A DNA stretch of 64,000 nt from JACCVG01 sp963790245 (GTDB lineage Bacteria; Actinomycetota; Thermoleophilia; Solirubrobacterales; Thermoleophilaceae), in assembly GCA_963790245.1 (NCBI GenBank), contig CAWBNP010000002.1, forward strand, positions 1 through 64,000, given 5' to 3'. Shown here piece after piece: positions 48,011-60,074 of this stretch. Every line of letters begins with the position of its first letter. Position 1 is the first letter of the stretch. The notes below the pieces were generated by a model. That model was not told the origin of the DNA and ran no database searches. It saw only the letters and a program-made list of their open reading frames with translations. A program made the translations under genes and the position numbers.

Positions 48011-49288
48011 GTGACCACAACCGAAGCTGCGAAGGATCCCCACCGCTCGATGAACTCCCGTTTCACCCACCTCCTCTCCGGCCTCGCCGGCGGCGCACTC
48101 GCGCTGGTCCTCGCCGGTTCTGCTGGTCGGAGCCGGCCTGATCGACGTCGGCGGCTCTGGCAGCTCGAACGGGATCCAGGACCCCGTCGACACGCGCCCC
48201 GTCGAACAAGTCCGGGGGAAAGACGATCGCCCAGATCTACGATGAGGTCGCTCCTGGAGTCGTTTACATCGAAGCCCGTGGAGTCGCCGGCGCGTCTCCG
48301 TTCGGGCTCCCGGGCGAGGAGGGCGGCGCCGCTTCCGGGTCGGGCTTCGTGCTCGACGACGAGGGACGAGTGCTCACCAACGCGCACGTCGTCGACGGCG
48401 CCGACGGCGTGACGGTCAGGTTCGGAGAACGCGAGATCGTCGACGCCAAGATCATTGGAGTCGACCTTTCGAGCGATCTTGCGGTGCTCCAGGTCGATCC
48501 CGAGGATGTCAACGACCTCCAGCCGCTAGGGCTCGGCAACTCGGACTCGCTCGAGGTCGGCGATCCCGCGATCGCGGTCGGCAACCCGTTCGGCTTCGAC
48601 CGGACGGTGACTACCGGGATCATCTCAGCCGTCCAGCGGGAGATACCGCGCTCCAAACGGCTTCTCGATCGACAACGTGGTCCAGACGGACGCCGCGATC
48701 AACCCCGGCAACTCGGGTGGCCCGCTGCTCGACGCCGAGGGTCACGTGATCGGGGTCAACTCCAGATCGTGAGAACGCCTCGACCGGGGGGTCGAACGGC
48801 TCGGTCGGAATCGGTTTCGCCGTACCGATCAACACCGCCAAGGATCGTCGTTCCCGAGCTCGAGAACGACGGCGAGTTCGAGCGGTCGTTCATCGGCGTC
48901 ACGACTGCCCCTGTGACGCCAGCAGATCGCGGACGATCTCAACCTCCCGCGCGATTCGGGTGCCCTGGTCCAGGATGTCGTCGAGGACGGGCCGGCCGAC
49001 GAGGCGGGGATCCGCGCCGGGCGTACCGAGATCACGACAGGGCTCGTCGCGGGTGGCGACCTGATCGTCGGCATCGACGGCGAGGACGTCATCACGCCGG
49101 AGGACGTCGCGGGCGCTATTGCCGACATCCCGCCGGGCGAGACCGTCGAGATCGAGTTCTACCGCGGCGGCGAGCTGCAGACCGTCGACCTCGAACTCGG
49201 CAAGCGGCCGCGAACCGCTCAGAGCGCGCTCGGGCAGCCACGCGGCGGAGGCGAGCAGCCGCCCCCGGGGATCTTGCCGTTCCCCTAG
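48011..49288 (+). CDS. HtrA/DegP-like membrane-anchored serine protease (broken frame)
   Basis: About 420 codons. An N-terminal membrane anchor (GGALALVLAGS...VGAGLIDV), trypsin-like domain with histidine in VLTNAHVVDGADG, aspartate in SSDLAVLQVD and serine in NPGNSGGPLLD, then a PDZ domain (GALVQDVVEDGPADEAGIRAG) and a proline-rich tail. At least five frame breaks, for example near 48118, 48640 and 48770. An envelope quality-control protease lying between trpC and trpF; whether it is co-transcribed with trp genes is not clear. GTG start. Confidence 0.85.
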
Positions 49289-49327
49289 GAGTTTCGTGCC
49301 GCCCCGGCGGCGTGGCAAGATCGGAAC

Positions 49328-49993
49328 GTGACCGAATCAAGATCTGTGGGATCACGCGGCCCGAGGACGCCCGTCTGGCGGTCGATCGGGGCGCGTGGGC
49401 GATCGGCCTGATCCTGGCCGAGGAGAGCCCGCGCCGCTGCGAGCTCGCGGTGGCCGAGCAGATCTCGGCGGAGCTCCGTCGCGAGGTCGAGGTCGTCGGG
49501 GTGTTCGTCAACGCGACGCTTGACGAGCTGAGCTATGCCGCCGACCGTGCGGCGTTGTCGATCCTCCAGCTGCATGGCGAGGAGGGGCCTCTCTACTGCG
49601 TCGAGGCGGCGCGCCGGACCGGCTGCCGGGTGATGAAGGTCGCGCGCGTCCGCGACCTATCGTCGATCCGCGGGCTGACCGCCTATCCGGTCGACTTCCA
49701 CATGCTCGATGCCTATAACCCCGATCGCCGCGGCGGGACCGGGGAGACGTTCGCCTGGGATCTGTCCCGCAGGGCCAGCACCCCGCTGGTGCTCTCCGGC
49801 GGCCTCGACGCCGACAACGTGGCGAGGCGATCCGGTCGTGCACCCCTACGCGGTCGATGTCGCTAGTGGCACCGAGGCCGCACCAGGCATCAAGGACGAG
49901 GCGCTGGTCCGCGCCTTCTTCCGCGCGGTCGAGCAGGCCGACGCAGCGATCCTCGGGGCAAGCGCGGCGTGGAGGCGGGCCGAGGAGCGCTGA
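49328..49993 (+). CDS. trpF: Phosphoribosylanthranilate isomerase (two frame breaks)
   Basis: About 221 codons. KICGITRPEDARLAVDRGAW holds the catalytic cysteine; LSILQLHGEEGPLYC, the aspartate region in PVDFHMLDAY, and PLVLSGGLDADNV then HPYAVDVASGTE (phosphate binding) follow. Breaks just after the GTG start and near 49828. Overlaps trpB. Confidence 0.87.
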
Positions 49994-51160
49994 GCCTCGA
50001 GCGCCGCTTCGGCCCCTACGGTGGCCGTTACGTCCCCGAGACGCTGATCCCGACGCTCGACGAGCTCGAGCGCGGCTGGATCGAGCTTCGCGAGGATCCC
50101 CGTTCCGGGACGAGCTCCACGGGTTGCTGCGCGACTTCGCCGGACGGCCGACTCCGCTGTACGAGGCCAAGCGGCTCTCGGAGCGGGTCGGCAATCGGGT
50201 CCTGCTCAAGCGCGAGGACCTGATGCACACTGGCGCGCACAAGCTCAACAACGCTCTCGGGCAGGTGTTGATCGCCCGCCGCCTCGGGAAGACGCGGATC
50301 ATCGCCGAGACGGGGGCGGGCCAGCACGGGGTCGCCACCGCGACGGCCTGTGCGCTGTTCGGGATCGAGTGCGTCGTCTACATGGGCGCCGAGGACATCC
50401 GTCGCCAGCAGCCGAATGTCGAGCGGATGGGGCTGCTGGGCGCGACCGTCGAATCGGTCGAGATCGGCGCGCGAACGCTCAAGGAGGCGGTCAGCGCGGC
50501 GATCCGCGACTGGGTCGGCGAGCTCGGACAGCACTCACTACGTGCTCGGATCGGCGGTCGGCCCGGCGCCGTTTCCGGTGATCGTCCGCGACCTCCAGCG
50601 AGTGATCGGCGATGAGGCGCGGGCCCAGGTTCTCGACCGCTGGGGCACGCTGCCCGATCGGGTGATCGCCTGCGTCGGCGGCGGGCTCCAATGCGATCGG
50701 CACCTTCACGCCGTTTCTCGGAGGACGGCGAGGTCGAGATCGTCGGCGTCGAGGCCGCCGGCGAGGGGCTCGAGTCCGGTCGACACGGTGCGCCGCTCAG
50801 CACCGGCGCCCGCGGAGTCCTGCACGGCTCCTACTCGGCGGTCCTCCAGACCGAGGACGGCCAGATCCTCGAGGCGCATTCGATCTCGGCCGGCCTCGAC
50901 TACCCGGGCTCCGGCCCCCAGCTCGCGGAGCTGCGCGACACGGGGCGGATCCGCTTCGAGGCCGTCACGGACCGCCAGGCCGCGGTCGAGCGCGTTCCGG
51001 GAGGTCTCGCGCCTCGAGGGGATCATCCCCGCGTCTGGAGCCCGCCCACGCGATGGCCTGGCTCCTGGAGAATCGGGCGCCGGAGGCTCGGCCTCGACCT
51101 GCTGACGCTGTCCGGGCCGAGGCGACAAGGATCTCGCCGAGGTGCTCGGCACGTGGCTGA
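49969..51160 (+). CDS. trpB: Tryptophan synthase beta chain (broken frame)
   Basis: About 397 codons: RFGPYGGRYVPETLIPTLDEL, RPTPLYEAKRLSERVG, the PLP lysine in LMHTGAHKLNNALGQ, AETGAGQHGVATATACALF (substrate loop), YVLGSAVGPAPFP, the phosphate cup before IGTFTPFL, and SAGLDYPGSGPQLAEL are all present. About six breaks. The likely stop (TGA 51158-51160) overlaps the trpA GTG. Condenses indole and serine. Confidence 0.9.
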
Positions 51161-51938
51161 GCGGATCGCCGCGGCCTCCGACGGCGCACGGGCAAGTGCG
51201 CCGGCGGCGCTGATGCCCTACCTGATGGGCGGCTACCCCGACCTCGAGACCTCGGTCGCTGTCGGCGAGGCCTGCATCGACGGCCGGTGCAGACCTGGTC
51301 GAGCTCGGCGATCCCGTTCTCCGACCCGCTCGCCGACGGTCCCGGTGATCCACGCCGCCGCCACCGCGGCGCTCGACGCGGGGGCGACCGTAGACGGCGT
51401 GTTCGACGTCTGCACGCGGTCAGCGCTTCGGTTCCGTGTCGTTCTGATGGTCTATGCCAACATCGTGCTCGCGACGGGCGACCGAGCGGTTCGCGGGACG
51501 CGCCGCCGCGGCGGGCGCCGACGGAGCTGATCGTTCCCGACCTGCCCCGTCGACGAGTCCGACGGAGCTCCGCGCCGCCTGCGACGTGCCGGCGTCGCGC
51601 TGGTCCCGCTGGTCGCGCCGAATACGCACTCCGGAGCGGATCGCCGAGATCGGGGCCGACGCGCGCGGCTTCGTCTACACCGTGTCGGTCGCCGGGACGA
51701 CCGGCGAGCGGACAGGGACTCCCGGCGGAGCTCGCCGACACCGTCGGGCGCGTCCGGGAGGTCACCGAGCTTCCCGTCGCGGTCGGCTTCGGCGTCTCGA
51801 CGCCCGAGGACGCCCGAGCGGTCGGCGAGCTGGCCGACGGCGTGATCGTGGGCACACGGCTGGTCCGGGCGGCGGGGGAGGGCGGCGCCGAGGCGGTTCG
51901 GCGAGGTCGTCGCCTCGCTGGCCAAGAGCCTTTCCTAG
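51153..51938 (+). CDS. trpA: Tryptophan synthase alpha chain (broken frame)
   Basis: About 261 codons: ALMPYLMGGYPDLETSVAV, LVELGIPFSDPLADGPVIH with the catalytic glutamate, VVLMVYANIVLATG, the second acid in GADGLIVPDLPVDE, YTVSVAGTTGER and PVAVGFGVSTPEDARAV. About seven breaks. It releases indole into the TrpB tunnel. Last trp gene; a separate small membrane gene follows 25 nt later. Confidence 0.88.
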
Positions 51939-51963
51939 GGCGCCGTCGGTTACATTCCCGGCC

Positions 51964-52129
51964 GTGGTCGTGCTCGTTGCACTAACCGTTGGACTGGTCT
52001 TCTGGATCATCGCATGGTCTCTCGGGATCGGCGTCGTTCGACTCGTTCCTCGTGACAATCGCCCTGGTGGTCGGCGCCCTCGCCGTCCGCACGATCGGTC
52101 CGTTCGTCAAGCAGCAGCTAGGAGGCTGA
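51964..52129 (+). CDS. Small membrane protein (one frame break)
   Basis: About 54 codons, too short for many gene callers and hidden by one indel near 52025. Two hydrophobic helices: VLVALTVGLVFWIIAWSLGI, then after the break SFLVTIALVVGALAVRTIGP with a basic end KQQLGG. GTG start with TACATT (51951-51956) 7 nt upstream, so it probably opens a leaderless transcript. Its last codons contain the AGGAGG ribosome-binding site of the next gene. Not recognised. Confidence 0.6.
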
Positions 52130-52133
52130 TGAG

Positions 52134-52948
52134 ATGACGAAGCTTCGAGTGATGCTCCTGCCGGCGCTGGCGGCGACCGCCGTGCTCGCCTGCATGCGGT
52201 GGCGAACCGGCGACGGACCACCGACGGCGACGGACGAGCTCCAGACGATCGAGGCGGGCAAGCTGATCGTCGGCTCCGACATTCCCTACGAGCCGTTCGA
52301 GGGCGGTGACGCCCCCGATTACGAGGGCTTCGACATCGACATCATCAACGGCGTCGCCGAGCGGCTCGAGCCTCGAGACTCGAGATCGTCAACACCCCGT
52401 TCGACACGATCTTCCGCGACCTCGGCACAGGACAAGTTCGACATGGTCGCCTCGGCTACGACGATCACGCCCGAGCGCGAGAAGGAGGTCGCGTTCTCCT
52501 CGCCCTACTTCCAGGCCGATCAGTCGCTGATGGTCAAGGAGGGGACCGACATCGCGTCGGTTGAGGATCTCGCCGGGCGCACGATCGGAGCACAGAAGGG
52601 CACTACCGGAGCGACCTACGCCGAGGATGAGACCGAAGCCGCGGACGTCCGGACCTATCCGGAGATCGTGCGACGCGTTCAACGCGCTTCAGAACGAGCA
52701 GATCGAGGCCGTGATCAACGACTTCGCGATCTCGAAGTTCGCCGAGGAGTCGAGGCCCGATCTGACGGTGATCGAGACGATCCCGACCGACGAGAGCTAC
52801 GGACTGGCGGTCGCGCTCGGACAACACGACGCTGCTGGACGCCGTCGACGCGGCCCTCGCGGAGATGATCGCCGACGGCAGCTACGCGGAGATCTACGAG
52901 GAGTGGTTCGACGAGGAGCCGCCGGAGGGCTTCCGCGAGGGGGAGTAG
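52134..52948 (+). CDS. Polar amino acid ABC transporter, substrate-binding lipoprotein (broken frame)
   Basis: About 270 codons of an SBP family 3 protein: hydrophobic leader to a probable lipobox (AVLAC), IEAGKLIVGSDIPYEPFE, GFDIDIINGVAERL, FDMVASATTITPEREKEVAF, SSPYFQADQSLMV, LAGRTIGAQKGTTGATYAED and NEQIEAVINDFAISKF. About four breaks. Binds an amino acid outside the membrane for the permease and ATPase that follow. ATG with AGGAGG ribosome-binding site. Confidence 0.87.
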
Positions 52949-52999
52949 CGCCGCCGGCCGCGAAGTAGTGCCGGGTGGGGCTCGACGCTCCTCCCGGCT

Positions 53000-53732
53000 A
53001 TGGACGCATTCCTCAACCAGTACTTCGATCTGACCTGATGTGGCAGAGCCTGCCCGAGATTCTCGGCGGGTTCGGATCACGATCCAGTTGTGGCTGGTCG
53101 CCAGCGTCCTTTCGCTGATCTGGGGCCTCGTGCTTTCGCTCCTACGGCAGCTCCCCGGCCGGGCGGCGGCGCCGATCCGGGCGGTCACGTCATCTACATC
53201 GACGCGCTCCGGGGAGTCCCGCTGCTGCTGGTCGTGCTGTTGATCTCGGGAGGACTCGGTGCGCTCGCCTCCGAGGATGTGATCCCGGATTGGATCGGGC
53301 TCCCGCGCTGGCTCGGAATGCCAGATCCGTTCTGGTACGGCGTCTTCGCCATCACCTTGACCTACGGCGCCTACATCGCCGAGGTCTACCGTGCGGGAAT
53401 CGACGCGGTCCCGGGCGGCCAGATGCAGGCGGCGCGCTCGCTCGGGAATGTCCTACCCGCAGGCGATGCGCAAGGTCGTTGTCCCTCAGGCGATTCGTAA
53501 GGTCTTCGCGCCGCTGCTCAACGATCTGATTGCCCTCATGAAGGACACCTCTCTCGTCCTCGTGATCGGCCTCGCCGAGGTCGTCTCGATCGGCCAGGAT
53601 ATCCAGGCCGAGACCTTCAACAGCTCGGCGCTCGTGCTCGGCGCGATCCTCTTCCTGATCGTCACGATCCCGCTCGCCCGGATCGTCGATCGGCAGATCG
53701 TCAAGCAGCAGATCAGGTACCAGCGTGTCTAG
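53000..53732 (+). CDS. Polar amino acid ABC transporter, permease (broken frame)
   Basis: About 243 codons. HisM/GlnP-type inner-membrane subunit: IQLWLVASVLSLIWGLVLSL, YIDALRGVPLLLVVLLIS and the EAA loop YRAGIDAVPGGQMQAARSLG followed by PQAMRKVVVPQAIRK, then LIALMKDTSLVLVIGL. Breaks near 53035, 53075, 53185 and 53447. GTG of the ATPase gene overlaps its end. Confidence 0.87.
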
Positions 53733-54562
53733 CTCAAGCGGCGACCGCGACGGTCACACCTCGCCGGAGCATGGCCCGGTGGGATCTCAGGGCCGTCTCA
53801 CCGATCCCGCCGGCCCGGTCTCGGCGACGACCTCGATGGTCCGCCTCGAGGGAGTCTGCAAGTCGTTCGGCGAGCTGTGCGTGCTCGACGGGATCGACCT
53901 CGAGGTCAGGCGGGGAGAGGTCGTCTGCGTGATCGGGCCGAGCGGCTCCGGCAAGAGCACGCTGCTGCGCTGCATCAACCTGCTCGAGCCGGCCGACACG
54001 GGTCGGGTCTTTCTGGAGGGCGCCGAGATCACCGACCCGCGACGACGTCAACGACGTCCGCCGCCGGATCGGGATGGTCTTCCAGCAGTTCAACCTGTTC
54101 CCGCACAAGACCGTCGCCGAGAACGTGACGATGGCCCAGACGACGGTTCTCGACCGCTCCAAGCAGGAGGCGGCCGACCGCGCGCGGTCTCTGATCGAGC
54201 GCGTCGGCCTCAGCGACAAGCTCGACGAGTATCCGGAGCGGCTCTCGGGCGGTCAGCAGCAGCGGGTCGCGATCGCGCGCGCGCTGGCGATGGACCCGCA
54301 CGTGATGCTCTTCGACGAGGTCACGAGCGCGCTCGATCCGGAGCTCGTCAAGGAGGTCCTGGACGTGATGCGGGAGCTCGCGCGCGAGGGCATGACGATG
54401 ATCGTCGTCACGCACGAGATGGGCTTCGCGCGCGAGATGGCCGACCGGATCATGTTCATGGACGAGGGGCTGGTCGTCGAGCAGGGTTCGCCCGCGGAGG
54501 TCTTGGACAACCCGCGCGAGGAGCGCACCAAGCGCTTCCTCGGGCTCGTCCTCGAGCACTAG
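53725..54562 (+). CDS. Polar amino acid ABC transporter, ATPase (one frame break)
   Basis: About 279 codons: an unusual about 35-residue hydrophilic N-terminal extension, Walker A IGPSGSGKSTLLRCINLLE, Q-loop MVFQQFNLFPH, signature LSGGQQQRVAIARALA, Walker B VMLFDEVTSALDPELV and the H-loop VVTHEMGFA. Glutamine-type GlnQ family. The single break near 54040 is the last in the indel-dense stretch. The extension before MVRLEGVCKSFG may not be translated; an internal ATG there would give the usual length. Confidence 0.9.
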
Positions 54563-54626
54563 GCGCGTTCATGGAAACGGCAGCAACAACGGCTCGGTTG
54601 CCGCCGTTGCCGTCGTGAGTCGGCAG

Positions 54627-55537
54627 CTACTTGCCGAGCGCGGCCCGCAGGGCGGGCTCGAGCTCGGGATGCTTGAAGCCGAAGCCGAGCTCCTGGAGTC
54701 GCTTCGGGACGACGTTCGCGCCCGTGACCACGATCTGGGACATCTCGCCGTAGAGCAGCTTGATCGCGAACTCGGGCACCGGCGCGATCGCCGGGCGGTT
54801 GAGGACCTTCCCAAGCGCCTTTGACAGCTCGCCGTTGGTCGCCGGGTTCGGCGCCGTCAGGTTGACCGGTCCGCTCGCCGAGTCGGTGTCCAGCAGGAAG
54901 ATCAGCGCGGCGACCTCGTCGGCGAGGCCGATCCACGGCACGTACTGCTTGCCGCCCGCGACCGGTCCGCCGATCCCCGCTTTGAACGGCGGCAGCATCG
55001 TCTTCAGCGCGCCGCCCTCGCCTGTCAATACGACTCCGGTGCGCGCCAGCACGACGCGCATTCCGAGCGCCTCGGCGCCGGCGGCCTCCTGCTCCCAGTC
55101 CACGACGACCTGGGCGAGGAAGTCATCGGCGGGCGGCGCTGCCTCGTCGACCGGCTGATCATCGCGGGCGCCGTACCAGCCGGTCGCCGACTGGGCGACG
55201 AGCACGGGCGGGCGGTTCTCGCAGAGCTTCAGGCCCTCGATCAGGTTGCGCGTCCCAAGTACCCGCGAGGAGTGGATCTCGTGCTTGACCTCCTCGCTCC
55301 AGCGCTGCGCGACCGGCTCGCCGAGCAGGTGGATCACTCCGTGGCAGCCCTCGAGCGCGCCGTGGGGGGCGGGCTCGAGCTTGGGGTGGGTCCAGGCGAC
55401 CGCCTCGACGTCGGCACCGAGCCTGCTCTTGGCACCGGTGGGGTCACGGGTCAGCGCAACAACCTGGTCGCCGCGCTCGAGCAGCGCCGTGACCAGCGCC
55501 TTGCCGATCGTCCCGGTCGCGCCTGTGAGAGCGACCT

Positions 55538-55541
<4 letters not shown>
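54627..55541 (-). CDS. TIGR01777-family NAD(P)-binding epimerase
   Basis: 304 residues, extended SDR: MKVALTGATGTIGKALVTAL (nucleotide), VIHLLGEPVAQRWSEEVK, SATGWYGARDDQPVDE and the DUF1731 C-terminal tail ending LGFGFKHPELEPALRAALG. Function of this family is not settled (sometimes linked to cell division or sugar-nucleotide epimerases). ATG overlaps the stop of the malic enzyme gene, so the two are coupled. Confidence 0.88.
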
Positions 55542-56974
<1,433 letters not shown>

Positions 56975-56988
56975 GCGACGCCGCACGA

Positions 56989-56994
56989 TAGCGT
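56989..56994 (+). promoter_or_regulatory. -10 hexamer TAGCGT for leaderless polA
   Basis: TAGCGT ends 7 nt before ATG 57002. The upstream GTG at 56993 overlaps the hexamer and is unlikely as start. The minus-strand TATCGT for the malic enzyme overlaps this site, another shared divergent region. Confidence 0.5.
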
Positions 56995-57001
56995 GAGCCC
57001 A

Positions 57002-59599
57002 ATGCCGGACGAGCGCGCGCGAGAGCTGTTCCTGATCGACGGGAACAGCCTCGCCTACCGCGCTTTCTTCGCGCTACCCGAGTCGATCGCCACCTCGAAG
57101 GGCATGCCTACCAACGCGATCTTCGGATTCGCGTCGATGCTGGTGAAGATCCTGACCGAGTACGGGCAGGCCCCGACGATCGTCGCGTGGGACGCGGGCA
57201 TGTCGGGCCGGGAGGTGGAATACCCGGAGTACAAGGCCCAGCGTGACTCGCGGCCGAGCCTGCTCTCGGAGCAGTGGCCGCACCTGATGCCGCTCGTCGA
57301 GGCGTTCGGCTACGCCAACGTCAAGGTCCCGGGCTACGAGGCCGATGACGTCATCGCGACACTCGCCGCGCGCGCGAAGCAGGCGGGGATTCCGGTGATG
57401 GCGGTGACCGGCGACCGCGACGCGCTGCAGCTGGTCGAGGACGGCGTCCGCGTGATGACCACCAGCCGCGGAATCACCGACACCCGCATCTACGACGAGG
57501 CCGCCGTCGTCGAGCGCTACGGCATCACCCCGGCGCTCGTACCCGACTTCATCGGCCTCAAGGGCGACACCTCCGACAACATCCCCGGAATCCCGGGGAT
57601 CGGCGACAAGACCGCTTCGGCGCTGCTGCAGCAGTTCGGGGATATCGAGACCGTCCTGGCCAGCGTCGACAAGATCTCGGGCACGAAACGGAAGCAGAAC
57701 CTGATCGAGTTCGCTGACCTCGCGCGGGTTTCGAAGGGGCTGGCTACGGCGATCCGCGACGTCCCGGTCGAGCTCGAGCTCGACGGCGTGATGGCGAGCG
57801 AGCCCGATCGCGCCCGGCTGCGCGAGGTGTTCCGGGAGTTCGAACTGCGCGACCCGCTGCGCCGGCTCGAGGAGGCGCTTGGCGGCGAGGGCGAGGCCGC
57901 GCCGGCTGAAGCCGTCGCGAGCAAGACGACCGCCGCGGCGCTCGGGGGTCGGCTCGGAGACCTGAGCGGCCCGATCGCGATCGCGATCGATCGGCCGCCG
58001 CCGTTCGAACCGGGGGAGGGGGACCAGGAAACCATTCCGCTGGCGCAGCCCGCCGATGACGAGCCCCCGCGCTTCGCCGCGACGACCGGCGGGGGCAAGG
58101 TCGTCCACGGCGAGCTCGACGTCGTTTCGGCGCCGGTCATCGCTCACGACTGGAAGGGGATCGGCGGGCGGCCGGGCGAGGAGCTCCGCCATGACACGAT
58201 GATCGCCGCCTACCTGCTCGATCCGGCGCGGCGCTCCTACCCGCTGGAGGAACTGCTCGCCGAGCGCGGCCGAGGGGTGGAGATCACGGGCGTCGAGGAC
58301 GGCTTCATCCGCGGACTCTGCGAGCAGGCGCTCGCGACCCACGAGCTCGCCGGGCTCCAGCAGGCCGATCTCGACGAGCAGGGGCTGCGCGCGCTGCTCG
58401 ACGAGGTCGAGCTGCCGCTGGTCGACGTGCTGATCGAGATGGAGCGCGTCGGGGTGCGGCTCGACACCGCCAAGCTCGCGGTCGTCGGTGAGACCTATGG
58501 CGCGCGGATCGCCGAGCTCGAGCGCGAGACCTGGGATCTCGCGGGGGAGGAGTTCACGATCGGTTCGCCCCAGCAGCTCGCGCAGATTTTGTTCGAGAAG
58601 CTCGGCCTGACCAAGAAGCGGCGCGGCAAGACCGGGTTTTCGACCGACGCCCGCGTGCTGGCGGCGATTCGCGCCGAGCATCCGATCATCGAGAAGATCG
58701 AGGCCTGGCGCGAACTCTCCAAGCTACGCTCGACCTACCTCGACGCGCTCCCCTCGCTGGTCGATTCAGACAGCCGCCTGCACACGACCTTCGGACAGGT
58801 GACGGCCGCGACCGGTCGACTTTCGAGCACCAACCCGAACCTCCAGAACATCCCGATCCGGACCGAGCTCGGCCGCGAGATCCGCGGTTGCTTCACCGCC
58901 GGGGCGGGCGCGCAGCTGATTTCGGCCGACTACTCCCAGGTCGAATTACGAATCCTCGCCCACGTCGCCGGTGAGGAGACGCTGCGCGAGGTACTCGCGC
59001 GCGGGGAGGACGTCCACACCGCGACCGCCGACGAGATGTTCGGCGAGGGCGCGGCAGCCGACCCGGGCCTGCGCTCGAAGGCCAAGATGATCAACTTCGG
59101 GATCGCCTACGGCCTGTCCCCGTACGGGCTCTCGGACCGGCTCCAGATTCCGATCGAGGAGGCGACGGATGTGATCGACCGCTACTTCGCTCGCTTCCCG
59201 AAGATCCGCGAGTTCATCGACGCGACGATCGCCAGCGCGACGACCGAGGGGCATGTGACGACCCTCTTCGGCCGCCGTCGGCCGATCCCGGAGCTGATGG
59301 ACAGCAGCTACCAGACCCGCATGCTCGGCGAGCGGCTCGCCGTCAACACCGTGATTCAGGGAACCGCGGCCGACATCATCAAGGTCGCCATGATCCGCTG
59401 CCGCGACGGGTTGCGAGCAGCGGGCCTCGAGACGACGCTCGTGCTGCAGATCCACGACGAGCTGCTGTTCGAGTCCCCGGCCGCCGAGGTCGAAGCCGCC
59501 TGCGAGATCGTCCGCACCGAGATGGTCGGGGCCTATGATCTGGATCCACGGCTCGGCGTCGAGATCGGGACCGGCAGCGACTGGCTGGAGGCCAAATAG
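57002..59599 (+). CDS. polA: DNA polymerase I, proofreading domain degenerate
   Basis: 865 residues. N-terminal 5'-3' exonuclease with LIDGNSLAYRAFFALPE, YEADDVIATLA, TGDRDALQLV and GLKGDTSDNIPGIPGIGDKT. The central 3'-5' exonuclease-like domain has lost its catalytic acids: the strand that should carry D-x-E reads AIAIDRPP, so proofreading is probably absent. Polymerase motifs are intact: A (DYSQVELRILAHVAGEE), B (RSKAKMINFGIAYGLSPYG) and C (LQIHDELLFE). Roles in repair and Okazaki fragment maturation. Confidence 0.95.
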   Translation: MPDERARELFLIDGNSLAYRAFFALPESIATSKGMPTNAIFGFASMLVKILTEYGQAPTIVAWDAGMSGREVEYPEYKAQRDSRPSLLSEQWPHLMPLVEAFGYANVKVPGYEADDVIATLAARAKQAGIPVMAVTGDRDALQLVEDGVRVMTTSRGITDTRIYDEAAVVERYGITPALVPDFIGLKGDTSDNIPGIPGIGDKTASALLQQFGDIETVLASVDKISGTKRKQNLIEFADLARVSKGLATAIRDVPVELELDGVMASEPDRARLREVFREFELRDPLRRLEEALGGEGEAAPAEAVASKTTAAALGGRLGDLSGPIAIAIDRPPPFEPGEGDQETIPLAQPADDEPPRFAATTGGGKVVHGELDVVSAPVIAHDWKGIGGRPGEELRHDTMIAAYLLDPARRSYPLEELLAERGRGVEITGVEDGFIRGLCEQALATHELAGLQQADLDEQGLRALLDEVELPLVDVLIEMERVGVRLDTAKLAVVGETYGARIAELERETWDLAGEEFTIGSPQQLAQILFEKLGLTKKRRGKTGFSTDARVLAAIRAEHPIIEKIEAWRELSKLRSTYLDALPSLVDSDSRLHTTFGQVTAATGRLSSTNPNLQNIPIRTELGREIRGCFTAGAGAQLISADYSQVELRILAHVAGEETLREVLARGEDVHTATADEMFGEGAAADPGLRSKAKMINFGIAYGLSPYGLSDRLQIPIEEATDVIDRYFARFPKIREFIDATIASATTEGHVTTLFGRRRPIPELMDSSYQTRMLGERLAVNTVIQGTAADIIKVAMIRCRDGLRAAGLETTLVLQIHDELLFESPAAEVEAACEIVRTEMVGAYDLDPRLGVEIGTGSDWLEAK

Positions 59600-59601
59600 C
59601 C

Positions 59602-60045
59602 ATGGAACGCGGCTGGATGCTGGCCCTGATGATGCTCGCCGGAGGGATGATCGCTCTCCAGGCTCCGATCAACGCCGGGCTGGGCCGGAGCGTCGGGACC
59701 TTGGCGGCGGCGACGATCTCCTTCGGCGTCGGGACGATCGCGCTCGTCGGCATCACGCTGGCCGTCGGCGGTGGCTTCGGGGAGTCGGGCGCAGCGCTTC
59801 GCCTGCCCTGGATCTACCTGATCGGCGGGCTGCTCGGCGCGGTGTATGTCGCGAGCGCCCTGTTCACGGTCAAGACGCTCGGGGCCGGCGGCGTCGCGGC
59901 GGCGACGATCACCGGCCAGTTGGTCGCGGCGATCGTGATCGACAAGGTCGGTGTGCTCGGACTCGACGCGCGACCGCTTACGTGGGAGCGGGTCCTCGGA
60001 GTCGCCCTGCTGGTTGTCGGCACCTACCTGGTCGTCACCAAGTAG
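59602..60045 (+). CDS. YdcZ-type (DUF606) DMT transporter
   Basis: 147 residues, five hydrophobic helices (MLALMMLAGGMIALQAPINAGL; PWIYLIGGLLGAVYVASALF; LGVALLVVGTYLVV). Half-size members of the drug/metabolite superfamily that work as dimers; substrate unknown. It starts 2 nt after the polA stop and is likely read through from it. Confidence 0.83.
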   Translation: MERGWMLALMMLAGGMIALQAPINAGLGRSVGTLAAATISFGVGTIALVGITLAVGGGFGESGAALRLPWIYLIGGLLGAVYVASALFTVKTLGAGGVAAATITGQLVAAIVIDKVGVLGLDARPLTWERVLGVALLVVGTYLVVTK

Positions 60046-60074
60046 CCGAGGGCATCTCTGGCTACCCTCGGTGT

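Noticed and set aside
57074..58681. 535-codon open frame antisense to polA
   Set aside because: No domain; composition mirrors the third codon positions of polA. GC-driven shadow.
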